A stretch of 64,000 nucleotides of DNA from Pareuzebyella sediminis (GCF_008367235.1 NZ_VTZS01000002.1:434001-498000); one strand, 5' to 3'. Numbered from the stretch's first letter, positions 35,174-44,093 are shown. A program made the numbers and translations. The notes: generated by a model not told the origin, from the letters alone.

Positions 35174-35877
35174 GTGCTGATATTACGCTTGTAATAGTCG
35201 TATAACTGATCAGGGCCTTCACCCCTGAAGTTTTTTAGATGTATCATCCCGAAATGATATTGTAGTTTAACTATGCCCGTTTTCTTATATCTCCTTGCGG
35301 AAGTTCGAACGCGCCAGGGCAATACCTTGAAAGTAGTGATTTTATATAATCTTCCTATAAATTCTACATCTTCATAGATTGTATAGGCTTCGTTAAAGCC
35401 TTTGGCATCCCTGAAAATTCGGGTCGTGACGAATAGCGATTGATCCCCGCCGCGACAAAGAAGATAGTTCAGGCGCGTAAACCAAGCGAAGAATTTCAAG
35501 AACGGACTGGCACTTTCAAATTGCATTCGAAAACAACCAGCTTGTGTATTTGGCTTTATAGCTTCTACGATATGCGCCCCGAATTTCTTTGGCGGTAAGG
35601 TATCAGCATGTAAAAAATAAAGAATATCTCCCGAGGCATAACGCGCACCATAGTTCATTTGTCGGGCACGACCCTTATCGCTATGTAGCATGACTACATC
35701 GAATTCGCTCGCGATCTGGGGTGTGCGGTCATGGCTTCCCCCGTCGACCACAATAATTTCTTGAAGATTATCACGGTCTGCCTCCTGTTGCAAATAACGA
35801 AGTAACGATCCTAGTTTTTTCTCTTCGTTGAAGACCGGAATGATAACGCTTATTTTTAATGAAGATCGATTTGCCAT
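35170..35877 (-). CDS. TIGR04283-type glycosyltransferase of an arsenosugar-like cluster
   Basis: GT2-fold transferase of 235 residues: ISVIIPVFNEEKKLGSLLRYL, VVDGGSHDRT, ILYFLHADTLPP and FNEAYTIYEDVEFIGRLYK. It belongs to the group once called rSAM/selenodomain-associated transferase 2 and now tied to arsenosugar synthesis. The ATG at 35877 is preferred over a GTG nine bases upstream. It follows arsM with a gap of only 8 bases. The sugar donor and acceptor are not known from sequence. Confidence 0.82.
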   Translation of the reverse strand: MANRSSLKISVIIPVFNEEKKLGSLLRYLQQEADRDNLQEIIVVDGGSHDRTPQIASEFDVVMLHSDKGRARQMNYGARYASGDILYFLHADTLPPKKFGAHIVEAIKPNTQAGCFRMQFESASPFLKFFAWFTRLNYLLCRGGDQSLFVTTRIFRDAKGFNEAYTIYEDVEFIGRLYKITTFKVLPWRVRTSARRYKKTGIVKLQYHFGMIHLKNFRGEGPDQLYDYYKRNIST

Positions 35878-35885
35878 ATAAAACA

Positions 35886-36851
35886 CTAACAGCAGCCTCC
35901 ACCGTTATAGTGCCAAGTGCTTTCACTAATATGTATTTCAGGATTGGATTTTGCGAGTGCGGCCGCCGTTTTATCACAAACGGCCAAAGGTTGGTTTTGC
36001 ATCAAAACGTGCCCTAGGCCATCGTCAAAATAGGGCTCGTCGCCGTAGTAAATCGCTGTTTTTCCAGTAAAAACACAGGGGCCATCACTAGGCATAGGGT
36101 CTTTTATGGCGGCAATTTCGATAGATTCAATAAAAATAAGCTTATCGGTCGGATAATGGTTCGGTGAGAGTACCCGATATGACTTTCGAGCCCTAATTTC
36201 TATCGTTCCGAAACCAGCATCGGTCAAAACCTTAATATAATCTTTTAGAGGTATGCTTCCGCTAAGGCATTGGGCCCTTAATCTATCATCGTTCCTTAGG
36301 GTATCGTTCATAGGTTGTTCACAAATGGGGTCGCTCATCACTAAACGTCCATGAGGTTTTAAAACACGGTACATTTCGCCGACCGCTTTTTTGAGATCGT
36401 CAATTTTGAAGATATTGAAGAGGCAGTTCTGGGCTGCAACATCGATACTTTCATCCTTTACTGGAAGGTGCAAAGCATCCCCTTTGACGAGGTCTACAAA
36501 CTCACTATTGAACCAATCGTTTTCTTCTTCTGCAATACGGAAGTTTTTTCGTGAGGCTTCGAGCATCTCATCGACGACATCGATACCAATGACCCCATGC
36601 TTTTGCCTTGAAAAATACGCAAACTGCAAGAGTTCCATTCCCCCTCCGACCCCGACATACAAAACTTTCGGGTTGTTGACCAAATCTTGGGCAGACACTG
36701 TGCTGCCACAACCATAGTTCATTTCTTGCATTATTTTCGGAACGGAAAGGCCAGGAAATTGCCAAATGGGGTTGGTCGTACAGCATAACCCCACATCAGG
36801 GGTCAGGGCAGCTTCTTTATAAAGGTCGTTCGTGGCTTCTAAATAACTCAT
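35886..36851 (-). CDS. arsM: Arsenite methyltransferase ArsM, arsenosugar type
   Basis: SAM-dependent methylation of As(III). The 321-residue protein has a Rossmann methyltransferase core with VLYVGVGGGMELLQFAYF (motif I), GVIGIDVVDEML, and LKPHGRLVMSDP. Cys residues stand at the positions that bind arsenic in known ArsM enzymes: the LCCTT pair near residue 23, AAQNCLFNIF, and RAQCLSGSI. The C-terminal third is an ArsM extension ending GGGCC. Tight spacing with the phosphorylase (6 bases) and the glycosyltransferase marks one operon. The cluster lacks the usual radical SAM enzyme ArsS. Confidence 0.87.
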   Translation of the reverse strand: MSYLEATNDLYKEAALTPDVGLCCTTNPIWQFPGLSVPKIMQEMNYGCGSTVSAQDLVNNPKVLYVGVGGGMELLQFAYFSRQKHGVIGIDVVDEMLEASRKNFRIAEEENDWFNSEFVDLVKGDALHLPVKDESIDVAAQNCLFNIFKIDDLKKAVGEMYRVLKPHGRLVMSDPICEQPMNDTLRNDDRLRAQCLSGSIPLKDYIKVLTDAGFGTIEIRARKSYRVLSPNHYPTDKLIFIESIEIAAIKDPMPSDGPCVFTGKTAIYYGDEPYFDDGLGHVLMQNQPLAVCDKTAAALAKSNPEIHISESTWHYNGGGCC

Positions 36852-36857
36852 GGGTTT

Positions 36858-37673
36858 TTATATTTTTTTAATCAATTCTTTGAACAATTTCACCATTTTG
36901 GGTTCTGTCTTGGAGGCAATTTCTATTATTTCTTGAATATTTACCGGATCGAGGTGGTCGGGGTCACATTCATCCGTTAAAACGGATACGGCTACGATGG
37001 GTAGTCGTAAATGATTCGCAACAATTACTTCGGGTACCGTGCTCATTCCCACTGCATCGGCGCCAATAATTTTGAGCATTCGGTATTCGGCTTTGGTCTC
37101 AAGCTGCGGACCTACCACGGAAGCATAGACACCTCGATGCAGCTTGATATTTTCACTTTTGGCTATATCAATTAATTTTCCACGTAGGTTAGGGTCATAA
37201 GGTTCGGCCATATCGGTAAAACGGTCCCCGAATTTACCTACCCCCTTAAAGGCCAGAGGTGAGCCGCCCTGAAGGTTTATATGATCTTCGATCAACATCA
37301 TGTCGCCCTTTTTAAAGCTGAGGTTTACGGCACCGGCAGCATTGGAAATAAATAGCTTTTGTATGCCCAATTGATGCATCACCCGAATGGGGTATGTGAC
37401 ATCGATAAAATCATAGCCCTCATAGAGGTGAAAGCGCCCTTGCATTACGACCACTTTTTTGTTTTCAAGCGTACCGTAGAGAAGTTTTCCAGAATGGAAC
37501 TCAACGGTAGCCAATGGGAAAAATGGGATATGATTATAATGGGCTTCGATGGAATTTTCGATTTCATCGGCTAATTTGCCCAAACCGGTACCCAATACAA
37601 TGCCGATTTCGGGTTTGTCGAACCCTTTGCTTTGTAGATATGCGGTAGACTCATCAAGTTGTTTCTGCGTCAT
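36858..37673 (-). CDS. Purine nucleoside phosphorylase
   Basis: Phosphorolysis of purine nucleosides, class I trimeric type, 271 residues. Motifs are IVLGTGLGKLADEI, MQGRFHLYEGY, FISNAAGAVN, and the signature GPQLETKAEYRMLKIIGADAVGMSTVPEVIVA. In VSVLTDECDPDH an Asp stands where mammalian enzymes have the purine-selecting Asn; this change is known to favour adenosine in human PNP. In this operon it may remove adenine from a deoxyadenosyl-arsenical or from 5'-deoxyadenosine. Its start overlaps the upstream transferase gene by 20 bases. Confidence 0.9.
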   Translation of the reverse strand: MTQKQLDESTAYLQSKGFDKPEIGIVLGTGLGKLADEIENSIEAHYNHIPFFPLATVEFHSGKLLYGTLENKKVVVMQGRFHLYEGYDFIDVTYPIRVMHQLGIQKLFISNAAGAVNLSFKKGDMMLIEDHINLQGGSPLAFKGVGKFGDRFTDMAEPYDPNLRGKLIDIAKSENIKLHRGVYASVVGPQLETKAEYRMLKIIGADAVGMSTVPEVIVANHLRLPIVAVSVLTDECDPDHLDPVNIQEIIEIASKTEPKMVKLFKELIKKI

Positions 37674-38292
37674 TCTTGTTAGTATTTAAAAATGGTTTAA
37701 AAGCGTCATTATTTTTAATGTCTTCGAACCGGTCCACATCGTTTCGTAGTGCTAAAATAGCATGCTTTTCGTGCTGTAGGTCGCCAAGGGTGTCCTTAAG
37801 AACGGTAGGTGAGCCCCACGATTTGTGATGAAACAGGTCGGGTTTTAAAAACTTCATTCCTAAGAGGTAGTAGCCCCCGTCTTCGGCAGGTCCCACAACA
37901 AAATCATGGTCTTCTAGTCTTGCAAATGCTTCCTCGATATCGGCTTGACTCAAGTCGTAAAGGTCGCTTCCGATTACAATGATTTTATCGAATCCTGATG
38001 AAAAACCCTCTTCGAAGGCATGGGCCATTCGAAGGCCCAAATGAGCTCCGACCTGAAGTCTTTTATCATAAAATTGCGGGCTCCATATATCGTTTTCCCA
38101 TATTTCCTCCGAATACCAGACTTGTTTAGCTACATTTAGATTTTTGGTGATGGAGACGGTATGTTCGAGAAGAAATTTGTAAATGTTCAAAGCCGTTTTA
38201 TCACCAACTGTATTGGCTAACCGGGTTTTGCATTTGCCCAATTGTGGATTTCGGGTAAAGATGAGTAATAAGTTCTTTGAAACCAGGTTCAT
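37654..38292 (-). CDS. TIGR04282/DUF2064-type glycosyltransferase of the arsenosugar-like cluster
   Basis: GT-A-like transferase of 212 residues with LLLIFTRNPQLGKCKTRLANTVG, VIGSDLYDLSQADIEEAF and VVGPAEDGGYYLLGM. This is the group once called rSAM/selenodomain-associated transferase 1. The ATG at 38292 (MNLVSKN) is preferred over a TTG 54 bases upstream, since the catalytic fold begins immediately after it. The 147 bases up to the rhodanese gene hold no recognised promoter box. Its presence together with the TIGR04283 enzyme and ArsM identifies the cluster type. Confidence 0.85.
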   Translation of the reverse strand: MNLVSKNLLLIFTRNPQLGKCKTRLANTVGDKTALNIYKFLLEHTVSITKNLNVAKQVWYSEEIWENDIWSPQFYDKRLQVGAHLGLRMAHAFEEGFSSGFDKIIVIGSDLYDLSQADIEEAFARLEDHDFVVGPAEDGGYYLLGMKFLKPDLFHHKSWGSPTVLKDTLGDLQHEKHAILALRNDVDRFEDIKNNDAFKPFLNTNKNDAETT

Positions 38293-38439
38293 ATAATTTA
38301 CCGAAGCGGCTTCTTTATAGTTACTTTTGGAAAGAATAATGCTCAAGAAACAGGGGGTTAAAAGGTTATTTGAACGAATTTGCTATTAGTCAAAGGTTGG
38401 AGGGACAAAACCAATGAGGCATATGTGGTTCTTCTGTTT

Positions 38440-38958
38440 TTAGGATTGGTCGGTAATTTCTGACATATCATACACTTTGTTCCCTTTTTTCAGGAGTCTG
38501 CCCCAACGTTTGTTGTATGCATGTATATTTTCTGTTTCATTTCCTTCGGAATCATAGACAGGATATCCCCTATTTTTCCATTCAAAAATACCGCCATATA
38601 AATTCCTTACCTTGGTAAAACCCAATTTGATCAGTTTTTTCCCGATATTTTCAGAGCGTATGCCAATCGAACAATACACGACGATTTCCTTTGATTTATC
38701 CTTGATCTGTTCCGTTAAGGCCTCAGGATTGAAATCTTCGTAACCTACCCAAAGGGCGTGTTTAAGATGGCTTACCAGATACTCTTCCTTTTTACGCGTA
38801 TCCAAGACCAGTAAATTTTTCCTTTTTTGCAGTTCTTCAACTTGTATGTAGGGTACATTTCCCCTATTAAGCCTATCTAGGGTACGATCGAGGTTGTTTT
38901 GCGCTTGGGTAACCGATAAAAAACCTACGATTAGTACCACGCTGAAAAAAAATTGCAT
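38440..38958 (-). CDS. Exported rhodanese-like protein
   Basis: Single-domain rhodanese of 172 residues with an N-terminal signal peptide (MQFFFSVVLIVGFLSVTQAQ), so it acts in the periplasm. LLVLDTRKKEEYLVSHLKHALWV is the first conserved block, and VVYCSIGIRSENIGKKL holds the catalytic Cys in a CSIGIRS active-site loop. The C-terminal part carries a charged tail of about 45 residues. It is the first gene on the minus strand before the arsenosugar-type genes and may belong to the same transcript. Possible role: persulfide handling or sulfur transfer to thio-arsenicals; not shown. Confidence 0.82.
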   Translation of the reverse strand: MQFFFSVVLIVGFLSVTQAQNNLDRTLDRLNRGNVPYIQVEELQKRKNLLVLDTRKKEEYLVSHLKHALWVGYEDFNPEALTEQIKDKSKEIVVYCSIGIRSENIGKKLIKLGFTKVRNLYGGIFEWKNRGYPVYDSEGNETENIHAYNKRWGRLLKKGNKVYDMSEITDQS

Positions 38959-39037
38959 GAGCTTGCTTATTATATGTGATAAAGATACTATTTTAAGGAA
39001 TCATTGTCCGGTTTGATGAATCGACCATAAAATTTTT

Positions 39038-40599
39038 ATGATGGATTTTAATAAAAACTATCACCTACTACTTTTGGTTTTTACGGTTCTTATATCCTGT
39101 AAAAATATTCAAGAAAAACAACTATCTGTGAAACAGGGAACAACTACTGCCGATTCTATGGAGAAGTATAGGCCCCAATACCATTTTTCGCCTAAAAAAA
39201 TGTGGATGAACGACCCCAATGGTATGGTCTATCATGAAGGGGTGTACCATCTTTTCTATCAATACTATCCAGAAGACAACGTATGGGGTCCGATGCATTG
39301 GGGGCATGCCGTTAGCAAAGACTTATTACGTTGGGAGCCTAAGCCAATAGCCCTGTACCCTGACGGGCATGGCTATATCTTTTCGGGCAGTGCCGTGGTA
39401 GACAAAGACAACACCTCGGGTTTCGGCACTAGTGAAAACCCGCCATTGGTGGCCATTTTCACCTATCACAATGCGCAAGCCGAAAAAGAAGGAAGAAGCG
39501 ATTACCAGACCCAAGGTATCGCCTATAGTACCGATAATGGGGAAACATGGACGAAATATGTAGCTAACCCTGTTATCCGGAATGCGGAAGAAAAAGATTT
39601 TAGGGATCCGAAAGTGATGTGGCATGAGGCCTCGGGAAAATGGATTTTGACATTGGTCGCCGGCGACCATGCCCAATTTTATGGTTCGGATAATCTGAAG
39701 GATTGGGAGTTGCTCGGCAAATTCGGTGAGAACCAAGGTGCCCATGGAGGCGTTTGGGAGTGCCCCGATCTATTTCAGTTGAACGTTCAAGGCACGGAAG
39801 AAAAGAAATGGGTTCTATTGATAAGCATCAATCCTGGAGCCCGAACGGAGGAAGCGGCACCCAATATTTCATCGGTGATTTTGATGGAAAAAAATTCAGT
39901 TCCGACCAAAAGGAAACCCGTTGGTTAGATTGGGGAACGGATAATTATGCCGGGGTTACATGGAACAACCATCCGAGCAAAGAAACTATTTTCATAGGGT
40001 GGATGAATAATTGGATGTACGCCAATCAAACACCGACATCCAACTGGTGCGGTGCAATGACCTTGCCTCGAAAATTGAGTCTGCGCAAAGCGAACGGTCG
40101 ATACCAGTTGGTCAATTATCCTCTTGCTACGTTGGAGGACCTCACTGTATCTAAAATTAAATCTAATATTTCTCTTGAAGGGGGAGCCCTTGAAACAAGG
40201 GTAATCGACGGTTTGAACCAATCTGAAATTCGTTTCGAAACCTCTGCGAGGGCTTTTCGTTTGTCTTTGGGCAATAGCCAAAAAGAAGAGGTCATACTTA
40301 CCATGTCTTTGGATGACGAATAGTTTTCCCTTGATCGTAGCCGTTCGGGGCAGGTCGATTTCCATACAGCTTTTGGCACTGTTCAAAAAATGGAAGTTTC
40401 TCATCTGCTTGGAGCTTATGAAGTTCGCATTTTGGTGGATAGCTCTTCCATAGAAATTTTCGTAAATAAGGGGGAATATGTAATGACGGCCCAACTTTTT
40501 CCAAATGCACCCTATACCGATTTGACGTTTGAAAACTTAGGCCGGGAAGCTATTCAGCTTAAGGATTTTGAAATAAGCGGAGTAGAAGGAATTTGGTAA
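39038..40599 (+). pseudogene. Broken GH32 fructan hydrolase (levanase/fructosidase) lipoprotein gene
   Basis: The three pieces form one GH32 enzyme. Piece 1 has a lipoprotein signal (VLISC), WMNDPNGM with the nucleophile Asp, FRDPKV, and WECPDLF with the acid/base Glu. Near 39840 the frame changes by one base: adding one C to a CCC run (39840-39842) restores LISINPGAPNGGSGTQYF and continues in the second frame. A TAG at 40321-40323 then stops that frame, after which the C-terminal beta-sandwich (FSLDRSRSG, LVDSSSIEIFVNKGEYVMTA) continues in phase to 40599. Two independent lesions make a sequencing artefact unlikely for both. Catalytic motifs are otherwise intact, so decay looks recent. Confidence 0.88.
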
Positions 40600-40652
40600 G
40601 CTTTATTCTCGATTAAGTCCGATTCTCTGTGATAGCTTTATTCTTTATCCCA

Positions 40653-41642
40653 TCAAGACAAAATCATCTTACGGGCTTTTTTCATGAGACGCTCCTTTTC
40701 TTTAAGGCTTCGCTCCAAAGGTAATTGTGCCAAACCGATCATACGCCGCATAATTTCGATTCCTGCTACCTGAGACATCAATTGCAGATCGGCCTTCCCT
40801 TGATATGCGGCGTAAATACGCCCTAAATGACCTTTTTTTCCAGTGGCCATGATGATATGTGCAGCCAAAACGCCAAGGTCGAATTCCGGAAAACCTAAAA
40901 AGGCAAATTCAGGATCGATAACATACAGGTTTTCGTTCTCGGTCATCCAACTTCCAGGGTAGTAATCACCTTGTATTAAAACATTACCCGGCGAAAGATA
41001 TTTCTGGCCAACTTTTTCAACAATGCCTCTTATGGCCTTGTCGTTTACAAAATGGGTGGCAAGTTCTTGAAGCCCAGGTTGAATATCGTTTAACGAAAGA
41101 TCATTTTCCCTTAAAAAAGGTTGTACGAAGATATGGTCATGGTTTAAAAGCCTCATTTCCATATTATCGGGAAAATCACCATGCGTTTTTCTTCGGTGTA
41201 TGACGCCGAGAATGAATATCAACCGATCGAGATGTGGCGCCGTAATGTCCTTGTTTTTATAAATAAGGGTCATGTCATCGCAGTGACCCAGATCTTCGAG
41301 TAGCAATAGATATTCGTTGGCGTCGTACCCTAATATTTTTGGAATATGGGCGCTTACCGCATTATCTCGTACCGTTTGATAAAATTTTTTCTCTACGGCA
41401 ATACGATCTAAAGGTGCTTTGATATGAGGGTATTTTCGAACGAAGGGGCGTGATTGTTTGAGTATAAAGGAACGTTCGTTGGTAACGATGCGCAATACCA
41501 CATTCATATTACCTTCGCCGGCTTTTTCAACAGTGAGTACTTTTTCCAAGGGGTTAATCCATTCCCGACCCCGAAGATGATTTTGGATTTGTAGGGGAGT
41601 TGTCGTAGTATCGATTGCGGTCAAAACAACGTTTTTGCGCAA
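40653..41642 (-). CDS. 5-methylthioribose kinase-like phosphotransferase (APH fold)
   Basis: Predicted small-molecule kinase of 329 residues. GEGNMNVVLRIV and FILKQSRPFVRKY give the ATP lobe with the Lys; VLIQGDYYPGSWM holds the catalytic Asp, and YVIDPEFAFLGFPEFDLG the metal-binding DPE. This pattern matches methylthioribose kinase (MtnK) better than aminoglycoside kinases, though MtnK is usually near 400 residues. The start is a TTG at 41642; the frame is closed three codons upstream and no ATG occurs before the domain. It is near, but not part of, the arsenosugar-like cluster. No other methionine-salvage gene is visible. Confidence 0.7.
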   Translation of the reverse strand: MRKNVVLTAIDTTTTPLQIQNHLRGREWINPLEKVLTVEKAGEGNMNVVLRIVTNERSFILKQSRPFVRKYPHIKAPLDRIAVEKKFYQTVRDNAVSAHIPKILGYDANEYLLLLEDLGHCDDMTLIYKNKDITAPHLDRLIFILGVIHRRKTHGDFPDNMEMRLLNHDHIFVQPFLRENDLSLNDIQPGLQELATHFVNDKAIRGIVEKVGQKYLSPGNVLIQGDYYPGSWMTENENLYVIDPEFAFLGFPEFDLGVLAAHIIMATGKKGHLGRIYAAYQGKADLQLMSQVAGIEIMRRMIGLAQLPLERSLKEKERLMKKARKMILS

Positions 41643-41838
41643 TATAATTCACAAACAGTTAAAATTCCTTATGACATGATGATTTTTTCTGATCCTGTAT
41701 GAGTACTATTACAGGGGTTGGGTATTTTACGGACTGTGGGTAAATAAACTGGGGTTCTCATATGACTTTTGTGAACTAAATTAGCTCGATGATGACACGG
41801 CGGTAATAGTGTTGGAGGAGAAGCCGTATGGTAGAGAC

Positions 41839-41867
41839 AAAAAAACCCGCGAAAAGCGGGTTTTTTT
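41839..41867. terminator. Bidirectional intrinsic terminator
   Basis: A CCCGC/GCGGG stem with a GAAAA loop (41846-41860) is flanked by seven A on one side and seven T on the other, so it can stop transcription in both directions. It lies immediately after the 3' end of tRNA-Phe, for which it is the terminator. Confidence 0.92.
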
Positions 41868-41868
41868 G

Positions 41869-41941
41869 TGGTGCCTCCAGGAATCGAACCAGGGACACAT
41901 GGATTTTCAGTCCATTGCTCTACCAACTGAGCTAAGGCACC
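41869..41941 (-). tRNA. tRNA-Phe (anticodon GAA)
   Basis: A 73-base tRNA folds perfectly: acceptor GGTGCCT/AGGCACC, T8, D stem GCTC/GAGC, anticodon stem ATGGA/TCCAT with loop CTGAAAA, T loop TTCGATT and discriminator A. The anticodon is GAA. The T stem (CCTGG/CCTGG) contains one T-T mismatch. The full CCA is not encoded. A consensus promoter lies upstream and a strong terminator directly downstream. Confidence 0.96.
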
Positions 41942-41958
41942 ATCCCTTTAAGGGGCTG

Positions 41959-41988
41959 CAAATATAATTTCAAATTTGCGATATCCAA
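41959..41988 (-). promoter_or_regulatory. Promoter of tRNA-Phe
   Basis: On the minus strand TTG (41986-41988) and TATATTTG (41959-41966) are spaced by 19 bases, an exact match to the Bacteroidota consensus. The predicted start of transcription lies about 10 bases before the tRNA 5' end. Confidence 0.82.
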
Positions 41989-42042
41989 ACAAAACCTTGA
42001 AAAAAAGATGTTTGTTTTTTAGTATTTTTTAATCTTTGCTCT

Positions 42043-42771
42043 ATGAATCTGATAATAGACGCGGGAAATACATTGGTCAAGCTGGCCGTGTTCGACAAGA
42101 ATAAGCTTGTTTTTTTGCAACAGGCCAAAACGAAACATGTATCAAGGCAGGTGAAGGAAATATGTGACCATTATCCCGGAATTGGTCATAGTATCATTTC
42201 ATCGGTCGGTAACCTTGATCGCAAGGTGCTGGCCGTACTTGCCATATTTTCGGAGGTTCACGAATTGACGCCCCATTCTTCGGTACCTTACAAAAATTCC
42301 TATGCCACTTCGAATACATTAGGTGTAGACCGAATGGCGTTGGCCACTTCGGCGTTTTACCATAATCCCAAAGGCAATACCCTAGTAATCGATGCGGGTA
42401 CTTGTGTTACCTATGACATGGTCAATGATATTGGCGAGTATCTCGGAGGTGCTATTTCACCGGGTCTTAATATGCGCTACAGGGCGTTGCACGAACAAAC
42501 GCAAAACCTGCCCCAGCTTACACCGGACTACCCCATCGATATGATCGGGAATACCACAGACCGTTGCATTCATAGTGGGGTGGTCAACGGTATTTGCTAC
42601 GAAATTGATCGTACAATTGATCTCTACAATACGCGTTTCACAGATTTAACAGTTATTTTAACAGGGGGTGACGCCCAATTTTTGTCTAAACGGCTAAAAA
42701 ATACCATATTTGCGGATTCCAAATTTCTCCTTGTAGGATTAAATTATCTGTTGGAATACAACAAGCACTAA
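42043..42771 (+). CDS. coaX: Type III pantothenate kinase
   Basis: Phosphorylates pantothenate, the first step of coenzyme A synthesis. The 242-residue protein opens with NLIIDAGNTLVKLAVF (phosphate-binding loop). NTLGVDRMALATSAF and LVIDAGTCVTYDMV are the family motifs, and LGGAISPGLNMRYRAL follows. It starts a plus-strand series of seven genes, with the next start codon directly after its stop. A TTTG element just before the start codon is a poor promoter match. Confidence 0.94.
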   Translation: MNLIIDAGNTLVKLAVFDKNKLVFLQQAKTKHVSRQVKEICDHYPGIGHSIISSVGNLDRKVLAVLAIFSEVHELTPHSSVPYKNSYATSNTLGVDRMALATSAFYHNPKGNTLVIDAGTCVTYDMVNDIGEYLGGAISPGLNMRYRALHEQTQNLPQLTPDYPIDMIGNTTDRCIHSGVVNGICYEIDRTIDLYNTRFTDLTVILTGGDAQFLSKRLKNTIFADSKFLLVGLNYLLEYNKH

Positions 42772-44052
42772 ATGATCAGAAAAATAGGTTTTGTAATAGC
42801 GTGTCTTACCACCTTTGGTTCGTACGCTCAAGACGGTACGATTTCTCCATATTCTTATTTTGGCTTAGGTGATATAAGGGCCTCTGGTACGGTCGAAAAC
42901 CAGATGATGGGAGGTATAGGTATGTATGCCGACAGTATACATGTGAATCTGCAAAACCCGGCCGCCTATAGTCAATTGGGAGTGCAGTTCGGAGAGGATT
43001 TTGGAATTACTACCTATACGGCGGCAATCTCACACAAAGAATCTCGCCTAAAAAGCTATACCGAACAACAAAGCAGCGCTGTCACGAATTTGGAATATCT
43101 GGCCATTGGCTTTAGTCTAAAAAAAGGTTTGGGCCTTGGTTTTGGCATAGCACCCTATACTTCAGTAGGATATAATTTTGTAGATCAAACCTCCGACGGT
43201 CGCATCACTACATTGTACACGGGTGAAGGGGGACTCAATAAACTCTATCTTTCCTTAGGCTATGAATTCGCCAAAAATTTGAGTGTGGGTGTGACGGCCA
43301 ATTATAACTTTGGTACTATTGAAAGTTTACGTATACAAAGTGTCGAGAATGTGCAGTTTGGGGCAAAGGATGAAAGGTCTTCGACAATTAATGGTATCGA
43401 CCTTAATTATGCTTTGAGTTATTCGCCCGCCCTAAATAAAGATCATACGCTTTTTACTTCCCTGCGCATAAATACACAGGCCAACTTGTCCGCTAGAAAT
43501 ACCAAACGCATAGGTTCATATGATGTGAACACCGCTCAAGACATAGAGGTTATTGATGTAAATCTTGCTGCGGTGGGGCTCTACGAGACGGGGGTTAAGA
43601 TTCCAACAACGACGACTTTAGGCGTCGGTTATGGCAAAAATATGAAATGGTTCTTAGGTGTTGAATATAGTTTTCAAAATCTTGGCGACTATACCAACGA
43701 CTTTCTAAAGATTGAAGGCGTGCAATATCAAAACGCCAGTTCATATGCCTTAGGTGGTTTTTATACGCCTGATCGCAATTCATTCAGCAGCTATTTCAAA
43801 AAGATAACGTATCGAGCCGGTCTGCGCCTTCATCAGACGGGCATGGTCGTCAACGAGAAAGATATTAATGACTTTGGCATAACTTTTGGACTAGGCCTAC
43901 CTCTAGGTAACGGACTTTCAAATCTCAACTTAGGTTTTGAGTTGGGGAAAAAGGGTACCACTGCCGCCGATTTGGTCGAAGAGAGTTACTTCAAAGTCAA
44001 TGTAGGTCTGTCTTTGAACGACCAATGGTTCAGAAAGAGAAAAATTAATTAA
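42772..44052 (+). CDS. Outer membrane beta-barrel protein of unknown function
   Basis: A 426-residue exported protein: signal peptide ending FGSYAQ, then alternating hydrophobic and polar strands, with many Gly/Tyr/Asn turns and C-terminal KVNVGLSLNDQWFRKRKIN. SPYSYFGLGDIRASGTVENQMMGGIGMYADS resembles the start of FadL-like and other flavobacterial outer membrane proteins. It abuts coaX with no gap and precedes a TPR protein and lptC, suggesting a role in envelope biogenesis. Ligand or function unknown. Confidence 0.7.
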   Translation: MIRKIGFVIACLTTFGSYAQDGTISPYSYFGLGDIRASGTVENQMMGGIGMYADSIHVNLQNPAAYSQLGVQFGEDFGITTYTAAISHKESRLKSYTEQQSSAVTNLEYLAIGFSLKKGLGLGFGIAPYTSVGYNFVDQTSDGRITTLYTGEGGLNKLYLSLGYEFAKNLSVGVTANYNFGTIESLRIQSVENVQFGAKDERSSTINGIDLNYALSYSPALNKDHTLFTSLRINTQANLSARNTKRIGSYDVNTAQDIEVIDVNLAAVGLYETGVKIPTTTTLGVGYGKNMKWFLGVEYSFQNLGDYTNDFLKIEGVQYQNASSYALGGFYTPDRNSFSSYFKKITYRAGLRLHQTGMVVNEKDINDFGITFGLGLPLGNGLSNLNLGFELGKKGTTAADLVEESYFKVNVGLSLNDQWFRKRKIN

Positions 44053-44093
44053 TAAAAATTTAGTACATTAACCGCTTTAAACCATAAAATGAA

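Noticed and set aside
39754-40323. Separate 189-residue gene in the second frame of the GH32 region
   Set aside because: It continues the GH32 fold exactly where the first frame leaves it; its first 30 residues are out-of-frame noise, so it is part of one broken gene.
41669-41926. Open frame of 85 codons over the tRNA-Phe region on the minus strand
   Set aside because: Its first part is the tRNA itself read as protein (the typical VPGSIPGGT pattern) and the rest is low-complexity intergenic sequence.
41869-41941. T-stem mismatch as a sign of a tRNA pseudogene
   Set aside because: All other stems pair perfectly, the anticodon loop and invariant bases are intact, and a strong promoter and terminator flank the gene.
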